Shown here: one piece after another, positions 46,121-54,668 of the stretch
How positions within the stretch are numbered: the stretch's first letter is position 1
How the letters are laid out: each line of letters begins with the position of its first letter
Assembly (NCBI RefSeq): GCF_004138295.1
Contig: NZ_SCFM01000004.1
Coordinates: 372,001 to 436,000 of the forward strand
Reading direction: 5' to 3'
Origin: Ectobacillus funiculus
GTDB taxonomy: Bacteria; Bacillota; Bacilli; Bacillales; Bacillaceae_G
Length of the DNA: 64,000 nt
Made by a program: the position numbers and the translations under genes
Notes under the pieces: generated by a model
The model's input: the letters and a program-made list of their open reading frames with translations, nothing else
What the model was told of the DNA's origin: nothing
Databases searched by the model: none

Positions 46121-47156
46121 CCTTTTGTCCTCCTTTTGCTTTTGTCTTCATAAAACGCTGCTTAAGCGACTGAAACGCTCCCACAACTCCTTCTGGCAAA
46201 AACACAACAACGATGATAAACAAAAGACCGAGAAAAATTAGCCAAATATCTGGATAGGTCTCACTGAAAAAGCTTTTAGCGCTATTGGTTATAATCGCTC
46301 CGATGATTGCTCCAATTAATGAATGTCTGCCACCGACTGCTACCCAGAGAACCATTTCAATAGAAGGAATGATACCCATCATCGCGGGTGAGATAAGGCC
46401 AACCTGCAGAACAAACAAAACACCAGCCAATCCAGCCAACGCTGCTGAAGCGCTATAGACAAATACCTTGTAAGCAGTTGGATTAAAGCCAAGAAAACGA
46501 ACTCGGTTCTCCCCATCACGGATTGCCATTAATACACGGCCAAAACGGCTGTTTGTCATAAACGAATACACCCAAAATGCTAACGCTAGTACGAAGACGG
46601 TAAGGATGTACAAGGCAATTTGTACAAGTGGTGAGGAAAGTGAAAAACCAAATGCAGTGGAGAAGTTTGTTAGACCATTCGTTCCACCAGTCAAGTCCTG
46701 TTTTGCAATAAACAAAGTTACCGCTACAACCACAACCGCCTGACTGATAAGAGAAAAATATACACCTTTGATTCTATTTTTAAATGTTAGATATCCTAAA
46801 AAAGCAGCTAACAAAGCTGGAATGAATACAGCGGCTGTAATTGCAAATACCGGATTAGAAAAAGGCTTCCAAAATAACGGCAGTTCAGACAAGCCGCTCC
46901 ATTCCATAAAATCTGGGAGCTTCCCGTTCACAGCCTCTAATTTTAAATACATAGCCATACAGTAAGCACCCAGTCCAAAATACACACCATGTCCAAGACT
47001 GAGAATACCTGTATACCCCCAAATCAGACATATACTAAGCGCAATCATTGCAAAGCAAAGGAACTTCCCTAATAACGCAAGCCTGAATTCTGTTAAATAG
47101 AAGGGGCCCAATAATAAGATAAGAAAAAACAAGCTATATCCCCACTTATGTTTCAT
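46095..47156 (-). CDS. urtC: Urea ABC transporter permease UrtC
   Basis: The 353-residue permease of the LivM type has about ten membrane helices. It carries the motif LSLGHGVYFGLGAYCMAMYL near residue 50 and the EAA-like loop RDGENRVRFLGFNPTAYKVF near 215. An insertion after the first repeat (LEAVNGKLPDFMEWSG) is typical of UrtC. AGGAGGGAAACAA precedes the ATG. It lies 12 bp after urtB. Confidence 0.94.
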   Translation of the reverse strand: MKHKWGYSLFFLILLLGPFYLTEFRLALLGKFLCFAMIALSICLIWGYTGILSLGHGVYFGLGAYCMAMYLKLEAVNGKLPDFMEWSGLSELPLFWKPFSNPVFAITAAVFIPALLAAFLGYLTFKNRIKGVYFSLISQAVVVVAVTLFIAKQDLTGGTNGLTNFSTAFGFSLSSPLVQIALYILTVFVLALAFWVYSFMTNSRFGRVLMAIRDGENRVRFLGFNPTAYKVFVYSASAALAGLAGVLFVLQVGLISPAMMGIIPSIEMVLWVAVGGRHSLIGAIIGAIITNSAKSFFSETYPDIWLIFLGLLFIIVVVFLPEGVVGAFQSLKQRFMKTKAKGGQKDAADSIVS

Positions 47157-47168
47157 TTGTTTCCCTCC

Positions 47169-48071
47169 TTAATCCAGTGAGCGGGTACGGACACTAACGA
47201 GTCCGGACGGCCTAAATTGTAAGAATGCAATGATAAGTACAAAAACAATTACTTTTGCCATAGATGCATCAGTCGAATACTCTACAATCGTTTCGACCAT
47301 TCCAACTCCAAATGCCCCAAGTATTGTCCCAACAAGTTTGCCAATGCCGCCTAAAATTACAACCATAAAAGCGTCCACAATGTAGTAGGTTCCAATTGTA
47401 GATCCAATTGGTCCTAGAACGGTGAGGGCACAACCCGCAATCCCCGCAAGTCCAGAACCGAGAGCGAATGCATAGGCATCTACCTTTTTCGTTGAAACCC
47501 CAAGACAAGATGCCATGCTCCGGTTCATTGTAACAGCTTTCATTCTTCTTCCTGCAGCGGTTTTATCCAAATAGAAGTATAAGACAGTCATACAAACAAG
47601 CACTAAAAACAAGATAAATAAACGCTTGTATGGAAAAACAAGCCCCGCAATCACTAAACCTCCATCTAACCACGAAGGGGCTGTAACAGCTACGTTAGGC
47701 GCCCCGAAAATAGAACGTGCCGCTTGCTGTAAAATTAAACTGACGCCCCATGTTGCTAGTAGACTGTCTAGAGGGCGATTATACAAATATCGAATCAGCG
47801 TTTTCTCTATTATCACCCCAAGAAGCGCCGAGACACAAAAAGCGAGAGGAACAGCTACTATGTAATAGTAATCAAATAAATCCATTGGTAAGTACTTCGT
47901 GAATACTTGCTGTACGACATACGTCATATAGGCGCCAACCATAATAAGCTCACCGTGTGCCATATTAATGACATTCATCAATCCAAAGGTAATCGCTAAT
48001 CCAAGAGCGATAAGCAACATGATGGAACCTAGACTGACCCCGTTAAAAAGCTGTGTAATAACAACAGACAT
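47169..48071 (-). CDS. urtB: Urea ABC transporter permease UrtB
   Basis: The 300-residue LivH-type permease has the N-terminal LFNGVSLGSIMLLIALGLAI, the conserved GLMNVINMAHGELIMVGAY near residue 35, and an EAA-like loop, RMKAVTMNRSMASCLGVSTK, near 185. The start was set at ATG 48071, which follows AAAAGGAGTGAATTAT; the longer frame lacks a signal. A hairpin separates it from urtA. Confidence 0.94.
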   Translation of the reverse strand: MSVVITQLFNGVSLGSIMLLIALGLAITFGLMNVINMAHGELIMVGAYMTYVVQQVFTKYLPMDLFDYYYIVAVPLAFCVSALLGVIIEKTLIRYLYNRPLDSLLATWGVSLILQQAARSIFGAPNVAVTAPSWLDGGLVIAGLVFPYKRLFILFLVLVCMTVLYFYLDKTAAGRRMKAVTMNRSMASCLGVSTKKVDAYAFALGSGLAGIAGCALTVLGPIGSTIGTYYIVDAFMVVILGGIGKLVGTILGAFGVGMVETIVEYSTDASMAKVIVFVLIIAFLQFRPSGLVSVRTRSLD

Positions 48072-48096
48072 ATAATTCACTCCTTTTCTGTTCATA

Positions 48097-48138
48097 AAAA
48101 GAAGAATAAGGGAATCTTAAACTACCTTTCCCTTATTC
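48097..48138 (-). terminator. Intra-operon hairpin between urtA and urtB
   Basis: GAATAAGGGAA/TTCCCTTATTC stem followed by TTCTTTTT on the minus strand, 11 bp after the urtA stop. It probably acts as a partial terminator or 3'-end stabiliser, giving more binding protein than permease. Confidence 0.75.
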
Positions 48139-48148
48139 TCTTGTTCGG

Positions 48149-49402
48149 CTAGTTCAAATTCTTGCCCCACGTATAGCCTTTTAAATATGGATCTGGCTGG
48201 ATTGCCTTTCCAGAGTTCCAAATCTCCTTAAACTGGCCATCTTTTTGAATTTCCCCGATACGAACAGTTTTCCAAGTATGCTGTGTTGCGCCATCAATTT
48301 TAACCGTTCCGCCTGGTGCTTTGAATTCAATACCATCAGCAGCGGCCTTTACCTTTTCCACATCAAATGACCCTGCCTTTTTCACGGCTTCTGCCCATAA
48401 ATATACAGCAAAGTAGGCAGCTTCAATCGGATCATCTGTCACACGTTCTTGACCATATGCCTTCTTATATGAGTCTACAAATTTTTGATTTTCAGGCGTG
48501 TCTGTTGTTTGAAAATAGTTCCACACAGCTAAATGACCTGCCAAAATCTCTGGACCAATTCCACGAATTTCTTCTTCCGCAATACTTACCGACATTACCG
48601 TTACATCTTTAGATGTAAGTCCTGCATCCTTTAATTGTTTAAAGAAAGCAACGTTGCTATCACCATTTAATGTATTAAAAATAACATCCGGCTTTGCTTC
48701 TTTAATTTTACTAATTAGCGTGCCGTAATCTGTATGACCCAGCGGCGTATATTCTTCCCCTAATAACGTGCCTCCTTCTGCCTTTAACTGCGCTTTAATA
48801 ATTTTATTGGCAGTGCGCGGAAATACGTAATCAGAGCCAATTAAGAAAAATTTCTTTCCTTTATTCTGCAAAAGCCATGATACAGCTGGTACAATTTGTT
48901 GATTTGTTGTTGCACCTGTATAGAAAATATTCGGGGAAGATTCCATACCTTCATATTGCACGGGATACCAAAGCAAACCCTTATTTTGTTCTACTACCGG
49001 CAGCATCGCCTTACGGCTTGCAGATGTCCATCCCCCAAAAATGGTGGCTACCTGATCCTTTTGCAACAACTTCTTCGCTTTTTCAGCAAATGTCGGCCAG
49101 TCAGAGGCTCCATCTTCAACAACAGGCTCAATTTTTTTACCAAGTACACCGCCTGCGTCATTAATTTCTTTAATTGCCATAAGCTCTGCATCACGCAAGG
49201 ATACCTCACTAAGCGCCATTGTTCCACTCAATGAATGAAGCACACCAACTTTTACTGTATCTCCTGTACTTGTTTCTTTTTTCTCTTCTTGATCAACTGC
49301 TGTAGATGCAGCACATCCGCTTAACGCGAAAGTTGCTGCTGTTGCTGCTGCAACAACGGTTTTCTTTGACCATCCTTTTTGAAACAACTTCCCAAATCCC
49401 AT
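48149..49402 (-). CDS. urtA: Urea-binding lipoprotein UrtA
   Basis: The 417-residue substrate-binding protein has a lipoprotein signal with lipobox LSGC (cysteine near residue 30). The mature protein has the UrtA-specific blocks [20 protein letters not shown], then [35 protein letters not shown] and [12 protein letters not shown]. It captures urea outside the membrane for UrtBCDE. It is the first gene of the urt-ure operon, behind two TnrA/GlnR-like boxes and a structured leader. Confidence 0.96.
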   Translation of the reverse strand: MGFGKLFQKGWSKKTVVAAATAATFALSGCAASTAVDQEEKKETSTGDTVKVGVLHSLSGTMALSEVSLRDAELMAIKEINDAGGVLGKKIEPVVEDGASDWPTFAEKAKKLLQKDQVATIFGGWTSASRKAMLPVVEQNKGLLWYPVQYEGMESSPNIFYTGATTNQQIVPAVSWLLQNKGKKFFLIGSDYVFPRTANKIIKAQLKAEGGTLLGEEYTPLGHTDYGTLISKIKEAKPDVIFNTLNGDSNVAFFKQLKDAGLTSKDVTVMSVSIAEEEIRGIGPEILAGHLAVWNYFQTTDTPENQKFVDSYKKAYGQERVTDDPIEAAYFAVYLWAEAVKKAGSFDVEKVKAAADGIEFKAPGGTVKIDGATQHTWKTVRIGEIQKDGQFKEIWNSGKAIQPDPYLKGYTWGKNLN

Positions 49403-49436
49403 ACAAACACCCCTTATCAGATTCTAATTACATATG

Positions 49437-49517
49437 ATATAATCAGAACCAAGCATAGAACTCGACAATTTATGCTGGTTCTGGAAAGACTTTCTCACGG
49501 CAATGAGAAAGTCTTTC
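49437..49517 (-). promoter_or_regulatory. Structured leader upstream of urtA
   Basis: Two strong hairpins lie between the nitrogen-regulator boxes and the urtA start: AAAGACTTTCTCA/TGAGAAAGTCTTT (49485-49517) and AGAACCAGCATA/TATGCTTGGTTCT (49441-49481). On the minus strand neither is followed by a T-run. On the plus strand the first is followed by CTTTTTTTC and could end an antisense transcript. Confidence 0.55.
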
Positions 49518-49536
49518 TTTTTTCACAAACACCCCC

Positions 49537-49553
49537 TGTAAGAAAACTTAACA
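49537..49553 (-). promoter_or_regulatory. TnrA/GlnR-like box, downstream copy
   Basis: TGTAAGAAAACTTAACA fits the 17-bp consensus TGTNAN7TNACA. Its centre lies 22 bp from that of the second box. Confidence 0.65.
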
Positions 49554-49558
49554 TAAAA

Positions 49559-49575
49559 TGTTAGATTATGTAACA
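49559..49575 (-). promoter_or_regulatory. TnrA/GlnR-like box, upstream copy
   Basis: TGTTAGATTATGTAACA fits TGTNAN7TNACA with an AT-rich centre, the best match of the pair. Confidence 0.75.
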
Positions 49576-49712
49576 TTTTTGATATTTTCATTATACATAT
49601 TTTTTTGGTAAGTACAACTATATTTTGGTAAATTTTCTACAAATTCCGATTGAAAGCGGTAACATTATAAGTTTCACTTTACTAAACATCCGTTTTTTTT
49701 CGCTTCTTTGCT

Positions 49713-49750
49713 AAAAAAAGAGAGGCCCTTCTGTAAGAAAGGCCTCTCTA
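49713..49750 (-). terminator. Terminator of the SCO-type gene
   Basis: AGAGAGGCC/GGCCTCTCT stem followed by TTTTTTTAG on the minus strand. Confidence 0.8.
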
Positions 49751-49814
49751 GTCAATATTTTTGTCATATTTTCTTACATGCATTATAAACTTCTATGCTA
49801 ACGCATACGATAAC

Positions 49815-50405
49815 TTATCTTAACAATCTTTTTATATCCCGAACAATATCCTCATACGGGGTATTCGATACACCGCTATATTTCTTCATAACCTTTCCAT
49901 TTTGATCAACCAAATAAAAAGACGTACCGTGTACAACTTGATTTGTTGAATCCGGCTTATCGACAAGCGTTTGAAAACTTTCCTTTGCAAACTGTTCGAT
50001 CTCTTCTTGTGAATAGCCCGTCAAAAGTGCCCAATTGCTTGTATCTGTTGTATATTTTTGTATGTATGTCTTCAAAACATCAGGTTTGTCTACAGTCGGA
50101 TCAACGCTAAAAGAAACAAATTGCACGTCCAACTTTTCTTCCTTCGCCATTTTTTGCAGACGCGCCATATTGGCAGTCATCGGTGGACAGACCGTCGTAC
50201 AATTCGTAAACATAAAATCAGCAACCCATACCTTCCCTTTTAAATCTTTTAAACCATAGGACTCCCCATTTTGATTTATGTATTTAAAATCTGCAATATC
50301 CCAATTTAACGCCTTAGGGATTTTCGATCCTGTACTACAGCCAGCCAGTATCATCAAACAAAGAAATATTATGGCTGCAAATCTCATGTGAGTTATTTTC
50401 ATCAT
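49815..50405 (-). CDS. SCO1/SenC-type copper-chaperone lipoprotein
   Basis: The 196-residue protein has a lipoprotein signal with lipobox LAGC (cysteine near residue 22). A thioredoxin-like fold follows, with the copper-binding CTTVC in FTNCTTVCPP near residue 70 and the third ligand histidine in VVHGTSFYLVD near 160. Such proteins (Bacillus YpmQ/Sco) help assemble the CuA centre of cytochrome c oxidase on the outer face of the membrane. The start ATG at 50405 follows GAAAGGGG; the longer frame was rejected. It is monocistronic. Confidence 0.93.
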   Translation of the reverse strand: MMKITHMRFAAIIFLCLMILAGCSTGSKIPKALNWDIADFKYINQNGESYGLKDLKGKVWVADFMFTNCTTVCPPMTANMARLQKMAKEEKLDVQFVSFSVDPTVDKPDVLKTYIQKYTTDTSNWALLTGYSQEEIEQFAKESFQTLVDKPDSTNQVVHGTSFYLVDQNGKVMKKYSGVSNTPYEDIVRDIKRLLR

Positions 50406-50556
50406 ATATAAACCCCTTTCCATACCATCCTTTTTATTGTAACAAAAGGACGTGAAAAGAAAAACGGTATCACCCATTTTATTCACGAAACAGACAAACT
50501 TATGTAATTGCCTCAAGTAAAATATAAGAAAAAAGCTACTATTATGTATAACAGAT

Positions 50557-50601
50557 AAAACCTCCTGAACATTCTATATATAAAGACGTTTAGGAGGTTT
50601 T
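50557..50601 (+). promoter_or_regulatory. Hairpin sequestering a ribosome binding site
   Basis: AAAACCTCCTGAAC pairs with GTTTAGGAGGTTTT over 14 bp (one G-T), with a 17-nt AU-rich loop. The AGGAGG of the following ORF is fully paired with CCTCCT. It could also act as a bidirectional terminator. Confidence 0.55.
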
Positions 50602-50604
50602 ATC

Positions 50605-50682
50605 ATGAATTATGTACAAACACGCCTTTGCATAAGCTGCGCTGCTTTACTAACGCTTACTATATCTTATTTCCTTCAGTAG
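50605..50682 (+). CDS. Putative 25-residue hydrophobic peptide
   Basis: ATG lies 7 bases after AGGAGG. The ORF reads MNYVQTRLCISCAALLTLTI followed by SYFLQ: a short polar start with CISC and one possible membrane segment. It is not recognised. Support is the excellent ribosome binding site and the masking hairpin. Against it stand the short length and the possibility that the hairpin is only a terminator. It lies between the SCO-type gene (divergent) and a family A repeat. Confidence 0.4.
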   Translation: MNYVQTRLCISCAALLTLTISYFLQ

Positions 50683-50711
50683 CCCAATTTTCTATCTCTG
50701 CAATGATGTAA

Positions 50712-50840
50712 AGAAAACTCGCTGATTGGCGAGCCGTTAGGCGAAGACAGAGGCGTAGTTGCTCTTATACTGTATTCCTAAAATTTCTTACTACGTCGAG
50801 TTGGCCTCCGGCTAGAAATTCATACTTTCTTACAGTGCGA
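50712..50840 (+). repeat. Interspersed repeat family A, copy 8
   Basis: AAAGAAAACTCGCTGATTGG at the left, AGAAATTCATACTTTCTTA at the right. A short deletion follows the left palindrome. Confidence 0.9.
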
Positions 50841-50872
50841 AAAAAAGCGGATGCTGCCCCCGCTCTTTTTAC
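50841..50872. terminator. Hairpin terminator
   Basis: AAAAAAAGCGG and CCGCTCTTTTT flank a C-rich loop. T-tracts are available on both strands. It directly follows repeat copy 8. Confidence 0.55.
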
Positions 50873-50880
50873 ACTTGCTG

Positions 50881-51141
50881 CTATGCATTTTTTTCGAGCG
50901 AATTAATCTCATATACTTTGGAGTAATCAGTCCAAGGGAGACAATTACGTAAATATTCCCGGAATGAGTAAGAAAATCTCGGACTGCTATGCTTTTGAAT
51001 TTTGGAGACCAATAATTGAAGACGTGACTGCATTTGGAATGTTAAAGGATGTTGGACTTCTAGCACGGGGATATCAACAATCTTGATGCAATTTCCAGAC
51101 GAATGAGTGAAATAAAAGCTTTTTGTTATCACAAATATCAA
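50881..51141 (-). CDS. Doubtful ORF, up to 86 aa
   Basis: The frame starts at TTG 51141. A GTG five codons later lies about 10 bases after AAGAAGG. The sequence (HSSGNCIKIVDIPVLEVQHP, then RFSYSFREYLRNCLPW) is mixed and unrecognised. It sits alone between tatC and the repeat, with a hairpin just beyond its stop. It could be a small gene or a decayed remnant. The rest of the gap to 51288 shows nothing. Confidence 0.3.
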   Translation of the reverse strand: MIFVITKSFYFTHSSGNCIKIVDIPVLEVQHPLTFQMQSRLQLLVSKIQKHSSPRFSYSFREYLRNCLPWTDYSKVYEINSLEKNA

Positions 51142-51288
51142 TCCTTCTTTTGGAATTTATTTTTAGTATAAATGAATAGATCTAAAAAGTTTGTCTAAAT
51201 TTCAGGAAAATCATGAATTTTCTTTAAATTTTTATGCAACTTCTTTCTTTTTATTGTATACGCTTTCATAAATATTATAACTAAAAAA

Positions 51289-51318
51289 GGAAAAAAGTGC
51301 CTACTCATATGAGGCACT
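51289..51318 (-). terminator. tatC terminator
   Basis: AAAGTGCCT/AGGCACTTT stem with TTTTTTCC on the minus strand. It overlaps the last codons of tatC. Confidence 0.78.
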
Positions 51319-52047
51319 TTCTCCCGGGTGTTCCATCTCTCGCTTTAACCTGCGTTTGTATACAAACTTAGAGACAGAGATACTGATTTCATAAATAAAT
51401 AACAACGGGATCGCTACAGAGAAATCTGAGACAAAATCCGGCGGTGTAATACTAACCGCAATCACTATTAAAACAAAATAAGCATACTTTCTCACCTTTT
51501 GAAGGGCAATTGGATTTAATAAACCAATGCTTGTTAAAAACATGGCAATAACCGGCAATTCGAATAGAACCGCAAACGGCAGTGTCATATTTAAAACAAA
51601 TTCAAAATACTTTTCTGTTGTAAACATTGATTGAAACATTTCTTTTCCAAGATTCACCAAGAACTGCAGCACAAACGGTAAAATAACAAAATACCCAAAG
51701 CAAAGTCCACCTGCAAATAATAAAAATAATGCGGGCACATATAAAAGCGTCGCCCGCTGCTCATTCGGAGATAATGCAGGCTTCACGAACAGCCAAAGCT
51801 GCAATGCTGCAAAAGGAATTGTACATACAATAGAGAAAACGCTGGCAATGATAAAATAAATCCATAAAATATCACTAGGTCCGAGCACGGTAAGCTTCAT
51901 CGGCAAATCCTTGACAATGAACGTATAAATCTCCTTTGTATACATAAAGCCGACCGTTAAAAAGATAAAAAAGAATATCATTGTAATGATAATACGCTTG
52001 CGCAGTTCACTTAAATGGTCTACCACGCTCATCTCTTGATCGTTCAT
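51301..52047 (-). CDS. tatC: Sec-independent translocase subunit TatC
   Basis: The 248-residue protein has six membrane helices and starts with the family signature DHLSELRKRIIITMIFF near residue 10. FVKPALSPNEQ near 90 and the glutamate-containing loop FGYFVILPFVLQFL follow. It is the signal-peptide receptor for folded Tat substrates, working with TatA. tatA lies 215 bp upstream on the same strand, separated by a terminator and a family A repeat, so the two may not be on one transcript. Confidence 0.96.
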   Translation of the reverse strand: MNDQEMSVVDHLSELRKRIIITMIFFFIFLTVGFMYTKEIYTFIVKDLPMKLTVLGPSDILWIYFIIASVFSIVCTIPFAALQLWLFVKPALSPNEQRATLLYVPALFLLFAGGLCFGYFVILPFVLQFLVNLGKEMFQSMFTTEKYFEFVLNMTLPFAVLFELPVIAMFLTSIGLLNPIALQKVRKYAYFVLIVIAVSITPPDFVSDFSVAIPLLFIYEISISVSKFVYKRRLKREMEHPGESASYE

Positions 52048-52080
52048 TCTTTCACCACATTTCCCATTCCCTGGCTCATA

Positions 52081-52215
52081 TAAAGAAAACTCGCCGACTG
52101 GCGAGCCCTGCTTTTGGGCGAAAACAGAGGCGTAGCCCTGCTTATACTGTATTCCTAAAATTTCTGACTACGCCGAATTCACTTCTAGCTGGAAATTTAT
52201 ACTTTCCTACCGTGT
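52081..52215 (+). repeat. Interspersed repeat family A, copy 9, between tatA and tatC
   Basis: AAAGAAAACTCGCCGACTGG at the left, GGAAATTTATACTTTCCTA at the right. It separates two genes that are normally adjacent. Confidence 0.9.
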
Positions 52216-52252
52216 AAAAAAGATGCAAGAGAATTGTCACCTTACATCTTTT
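52216..52252 (-). terminator. tatA terminator
   Basis: AAGATGTAAG/CTTGCATCTT stem (one mismatch) followed by TTTTTTACAC on the minus strand, directly after the tatA stop. Confidence 0.7.
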
Positions 52253-52261
52253 ATATAGCTT

Positions 52262-52441
52262 TTATTTTTTGTCTTTGCTGTCCCCATCCAGCACATCATC
52301 ACGCAAATCCTTTGTCGATTTCTTAAACTCCTTTAACGTTTCACCGAATGCGCGCCCAATCTCCGGAAGTTTTTTCGGACCAAATACAACAAGAGCAATA
52401 AGTAAAATTAAAATCAATCCTGGAAATCCAATATTCGGCAT
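52262..52441 (-). CDS. tatA: Twin-arginine translocase subunit TatA
   Basis: This short gene encodes 59 residues: a single N-terminal membrane helix ([16 protein letters not shown]), then the invariant [20 protein letters not shown] amphipathic helix and a charged tail. AAGGGGGATAAAAT precedes the ATG. It is a pore-forming Tat component partnered with TatC. It lies 109 bp downstream of iadA with no clear terminator between. Confidence 0.95.
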   Translation of the reverse strand: MPNIGFPGLILILLIALVVFGPKKLPEIGRAFGETLKEFKKSTKDLRDDVLDGDSKDKK

Positions 52442-52550
52442 ATTTTATCCCCCTTAGCATGGCATGCTACTGCTACTTATATTGTGACAAAAAAAGGGAG
52501 AACCGTCAATGACAAGCATTGCTTTGACACAAATATGTGCTAAATTACTA

Positions 52551-53726
52551 TTAGCGTTCAAACGTTCCTTTCACAACAGGAGTACCCCCCTCTACCATCA
52601 ATCTCCCCCTCGCAAAGACAGAGTCAATTTGCAGCGTGTGTTTGTCGAGCAGCACAATGTCAGCATCCTTTCCTTCCTTTACATACCCTTTATCCGGTAG
52701 CCTTAACACATGGGATGTGTTAGAAGTAATAACCTGCAATGCTGTTTCAAGGGAAACCCCTTCCTGTAACACTGCATCTCGCACTTCTTGGAAAAGGGAA
52801 GAGACACTTCCTACCTGCAGCCCAAGAAATTCTCCATCACTACTAAACGCAGGCAAGCTTGCTTGTCCGTCCGAAGAAAATGTAATGCAGCCAATCGGCA
52901 CACCTCTCTCTAACATCATTCGCAGACCACGCGAGCATTTCACTTCCCCTTCCTCCAAAAACTGCGGAATGGTACTCGTTGTAAAATCCACATAACCGCC
53001 TTTCTTTGCATAGTGAATTCCCGCTTCAAATAACTCAGCATTACGATTTATATGAGTTGGATGAAACTGCCGGATTGGAATATCTGTTTGATCGACAATC
53101 TCTTCGAGCAACCGCAGCTGCGCCATGCCATCCCCAACATGAATCTCCACTACGCCGGCCTTACCTGATAAAATGCCGCCATTTCTCGCTGCTGCCGCTA
53201 CCTTTGCCAGCTCTTCAAATGTAGGTTGTGAAGAACGATGATCTGAAATCGCAATCTCCCCAACCCCAATAATTTTGTCAATTAAAATAATATCATCCTG
53301 AATACGATTCGTTAGCGTTTGTACAGGCAGGTGATACGAGCCGGTATGAATATAGCAAGTAATGCCTTCCTCCTCAAGTGCACGTGCCTTTGCCAGCAAG
53401 CTTTCCATCCGTCTTGTTGTTCCGTCTGTACCGAGCAACCCAACTATCGTTGTAACACCCGAAGTCGTCGCATCTGTTAATTGCAGCTCCGGTGTGCGCG
53501 TCTTAAAACCGCCTTCACCTCCGCCGCCGATAATATGAACATGCGGATCAATAAATCCAGGAACAATATATGTATCTGAAGCATCTATTACCCGCACAGC
53601 CACAAAGTTAGTGGGAACTTCAATCCTATCCTGTATATACCCAATTTTGCTGCCGACAAGCAAAACATCTTTTCTTCCTATATAATGCGGAGCGTATACT
53701 TCGCCGTTTTGAAGCAATGTTAACAC
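52551..53726 (-). CDS. iadA: Isoaspartyl dipeptidase
   Basis: The 391-residue amidohydrolase cleaves beta-aspartyl dipeptides released from damaged proteins. Metal ligands are HVHIIGGGGEGG near residue 55 (HxH), a lysine/tyrosine region around GSYHLPVQTLT, histidines in HVGDG and HPTHINRN, and the catalytic aspartate in TFSSDGQAS near 275. It matches the E. coli IadA length when started at GTG 53726 (GAAGGAAGAG upstream); the frame is open 15 codons further, which was rejected. Its upstream region is shared with divergent hemolysin III. Confidence 0.93.
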   Translation of the reverse strand: MLTLLQNGEVYAPHYIGRKDVLLVGSKIGYIQDRIEVPTNFVAVRVIDASDTYIVPGFIDPHVHIIGGGGEGGFKTRTPELQLTDATTSGVTTIVGLLGTDGTTRRMESLLAKARALEEEGITCYIHTGSYHLPVQTLTNRIQDDIILIDKIIGVGEIAISDHRSSQPTFEELAKVAAAARNGGILSGKAGVVEIHVGDGMAQLRLLEEIVDQTDIPIRQFHPTHINRNAELFEAGIHYAKKGGYVDFTTSTIPQFLEEGEVKCSRGLRMMLERGVPIGCITFSSDGQASLPAFSSDGEFLGLQVGSVSSLFQEVRDAVLQEGVSLETALQVITSNTSHVLRLPDKGYVKEGKDADIVLLDKHTLQIDSVFARGRLMVEGGTPVVKGTFER

Positions 53727-53909
53727 AATGACCACTCTTCCTTCTGCAGCAATATGTATCACGGAAAACAAATGATTTTGAAATCGGACGTATGGCAGTT
53801 TTCCATTTGCTTGATATATGATATGGTAGAATTAATGTTTTTTCAAGAACGAGGCAAAAAACACTACATCTACTCATTCCCAGCCTCGCGTTCGAAAGGA
53901 AGGATACAG

Positions 53910-54548
53910 ATGGCAACTACACACACATTTTCTAAAGGAGAGGAAATTGCAAATTCAATTACCCATGGAATTGGGGCACTGCTAAGCATCGCTGCCCTCG
54001 TCTTGCTCATTGTATTCTCCGCCTTGCACGGTACAGCCTGGCATGTTGTAAGCTTCACCTTATTCGGAAGCACCATGGTTATTTTATACTTGTCGTCTAC
54101 ACTCGTCCATGCTCTTCCACGTGGAAAAGCGAAGGATGTATTCGAAATACTTGACCATTCCTCCATTTATTTTTTCATTGCTGGCACATACACACCATTT
54201 TTGTTCATCGCAGTAAAGGGATGGCTCGGCTGGACATTATTTGGGATTGTTTGGGGACTTGCTGTTGCTGGAACGGTTTTCAAATCTTTTTTTGTAAAGA
54301 AATTCCTTCACATTTCCACTTTACTATATGTAATAATGGGATGGCTTATTGTCTTTGCCTGGAAGCCCCTCGTGCAGGGTGTCCCGCATAACGGAGTGGT
54401 TCTGCTTGTGATTGGAGGCATTTTATATACGGTAGGCGCCATATTTTATGTTTGGCGCGGCTTTAAATTTCATCATGCCATTTGGCACGTATTTGTTATT
54501 GCTGGCACGACGATGCACTTTTTTTCTGTTTTGTTGTACTTGTTATAA
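53910..54548 (+). CDS. Hemolysin III family membrane protein
   Basis: This 212-residue seven-helix protein of the HlyIII/YqfA (PAQR-like) family has GEEIANSITHGIGALLSIAA near residue 10 and STLVHALPRGKAKDVFEILDH near 68. The conserved SSIYFFIAGTYTPF near 90 and the C-terminal GFKFHHAIWHVFVIAGTTMHF carry the family histidines. The hemolytic label comes from B. cereus; the physiological role is unknown, and a zinc-dependent hydrolase activity is possible. The ATG at 53910 follows GAAAGGAAGG; the longer frame was rejected. Confidence 0.92.
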   Translation: MATTHTFSKGEEIANSITHGIGALLSIAALVLLIVFSALHGTAWHVVSFTLFGSTMVILYLSSTLVHALPRGKAKDVFEILDHSSIYFFIAGTYTPFLFIAVKGWLGWTLFGIVWGLAVAGTVFKSFFVKKFLHISTLLYVIMGWLIVFAWKPLVQGVPHNGVVLLVIGGILYTVGAIFYVWRGFKFHHAIWHVFVIAGTTMHFFSVLLYLL

Positions 54549-54587
54549 AAAATACTTCTGTCTAAAAAACCCTTTTATGATAAAGTG

Positions 54588-54627
54588 AACCCACAGAGCA
54601 ACGAAGATATTCTCTGTGGGTTTTTTA
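54588..54627 (+). terminator. Terminator after hemolysin III gene
   Basis: AACCCACAGAG/CTCTGTGGGTT stem followed by TTTTAT. Confidence 0.85.
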
Positions 54628-54668
54628 TGTTGACTTCGTCTTCCTCCTCAAGTCTCTTCTAATCCAAA

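Noticed and set aside
53750-53910. N-terminal extension of the hemolysin III gene and a divergent frame
   Set aside because: The ATG at 53910 has a good ribosome binding site and matches the family length. The extension runs through the divergent promoter region of iadA.
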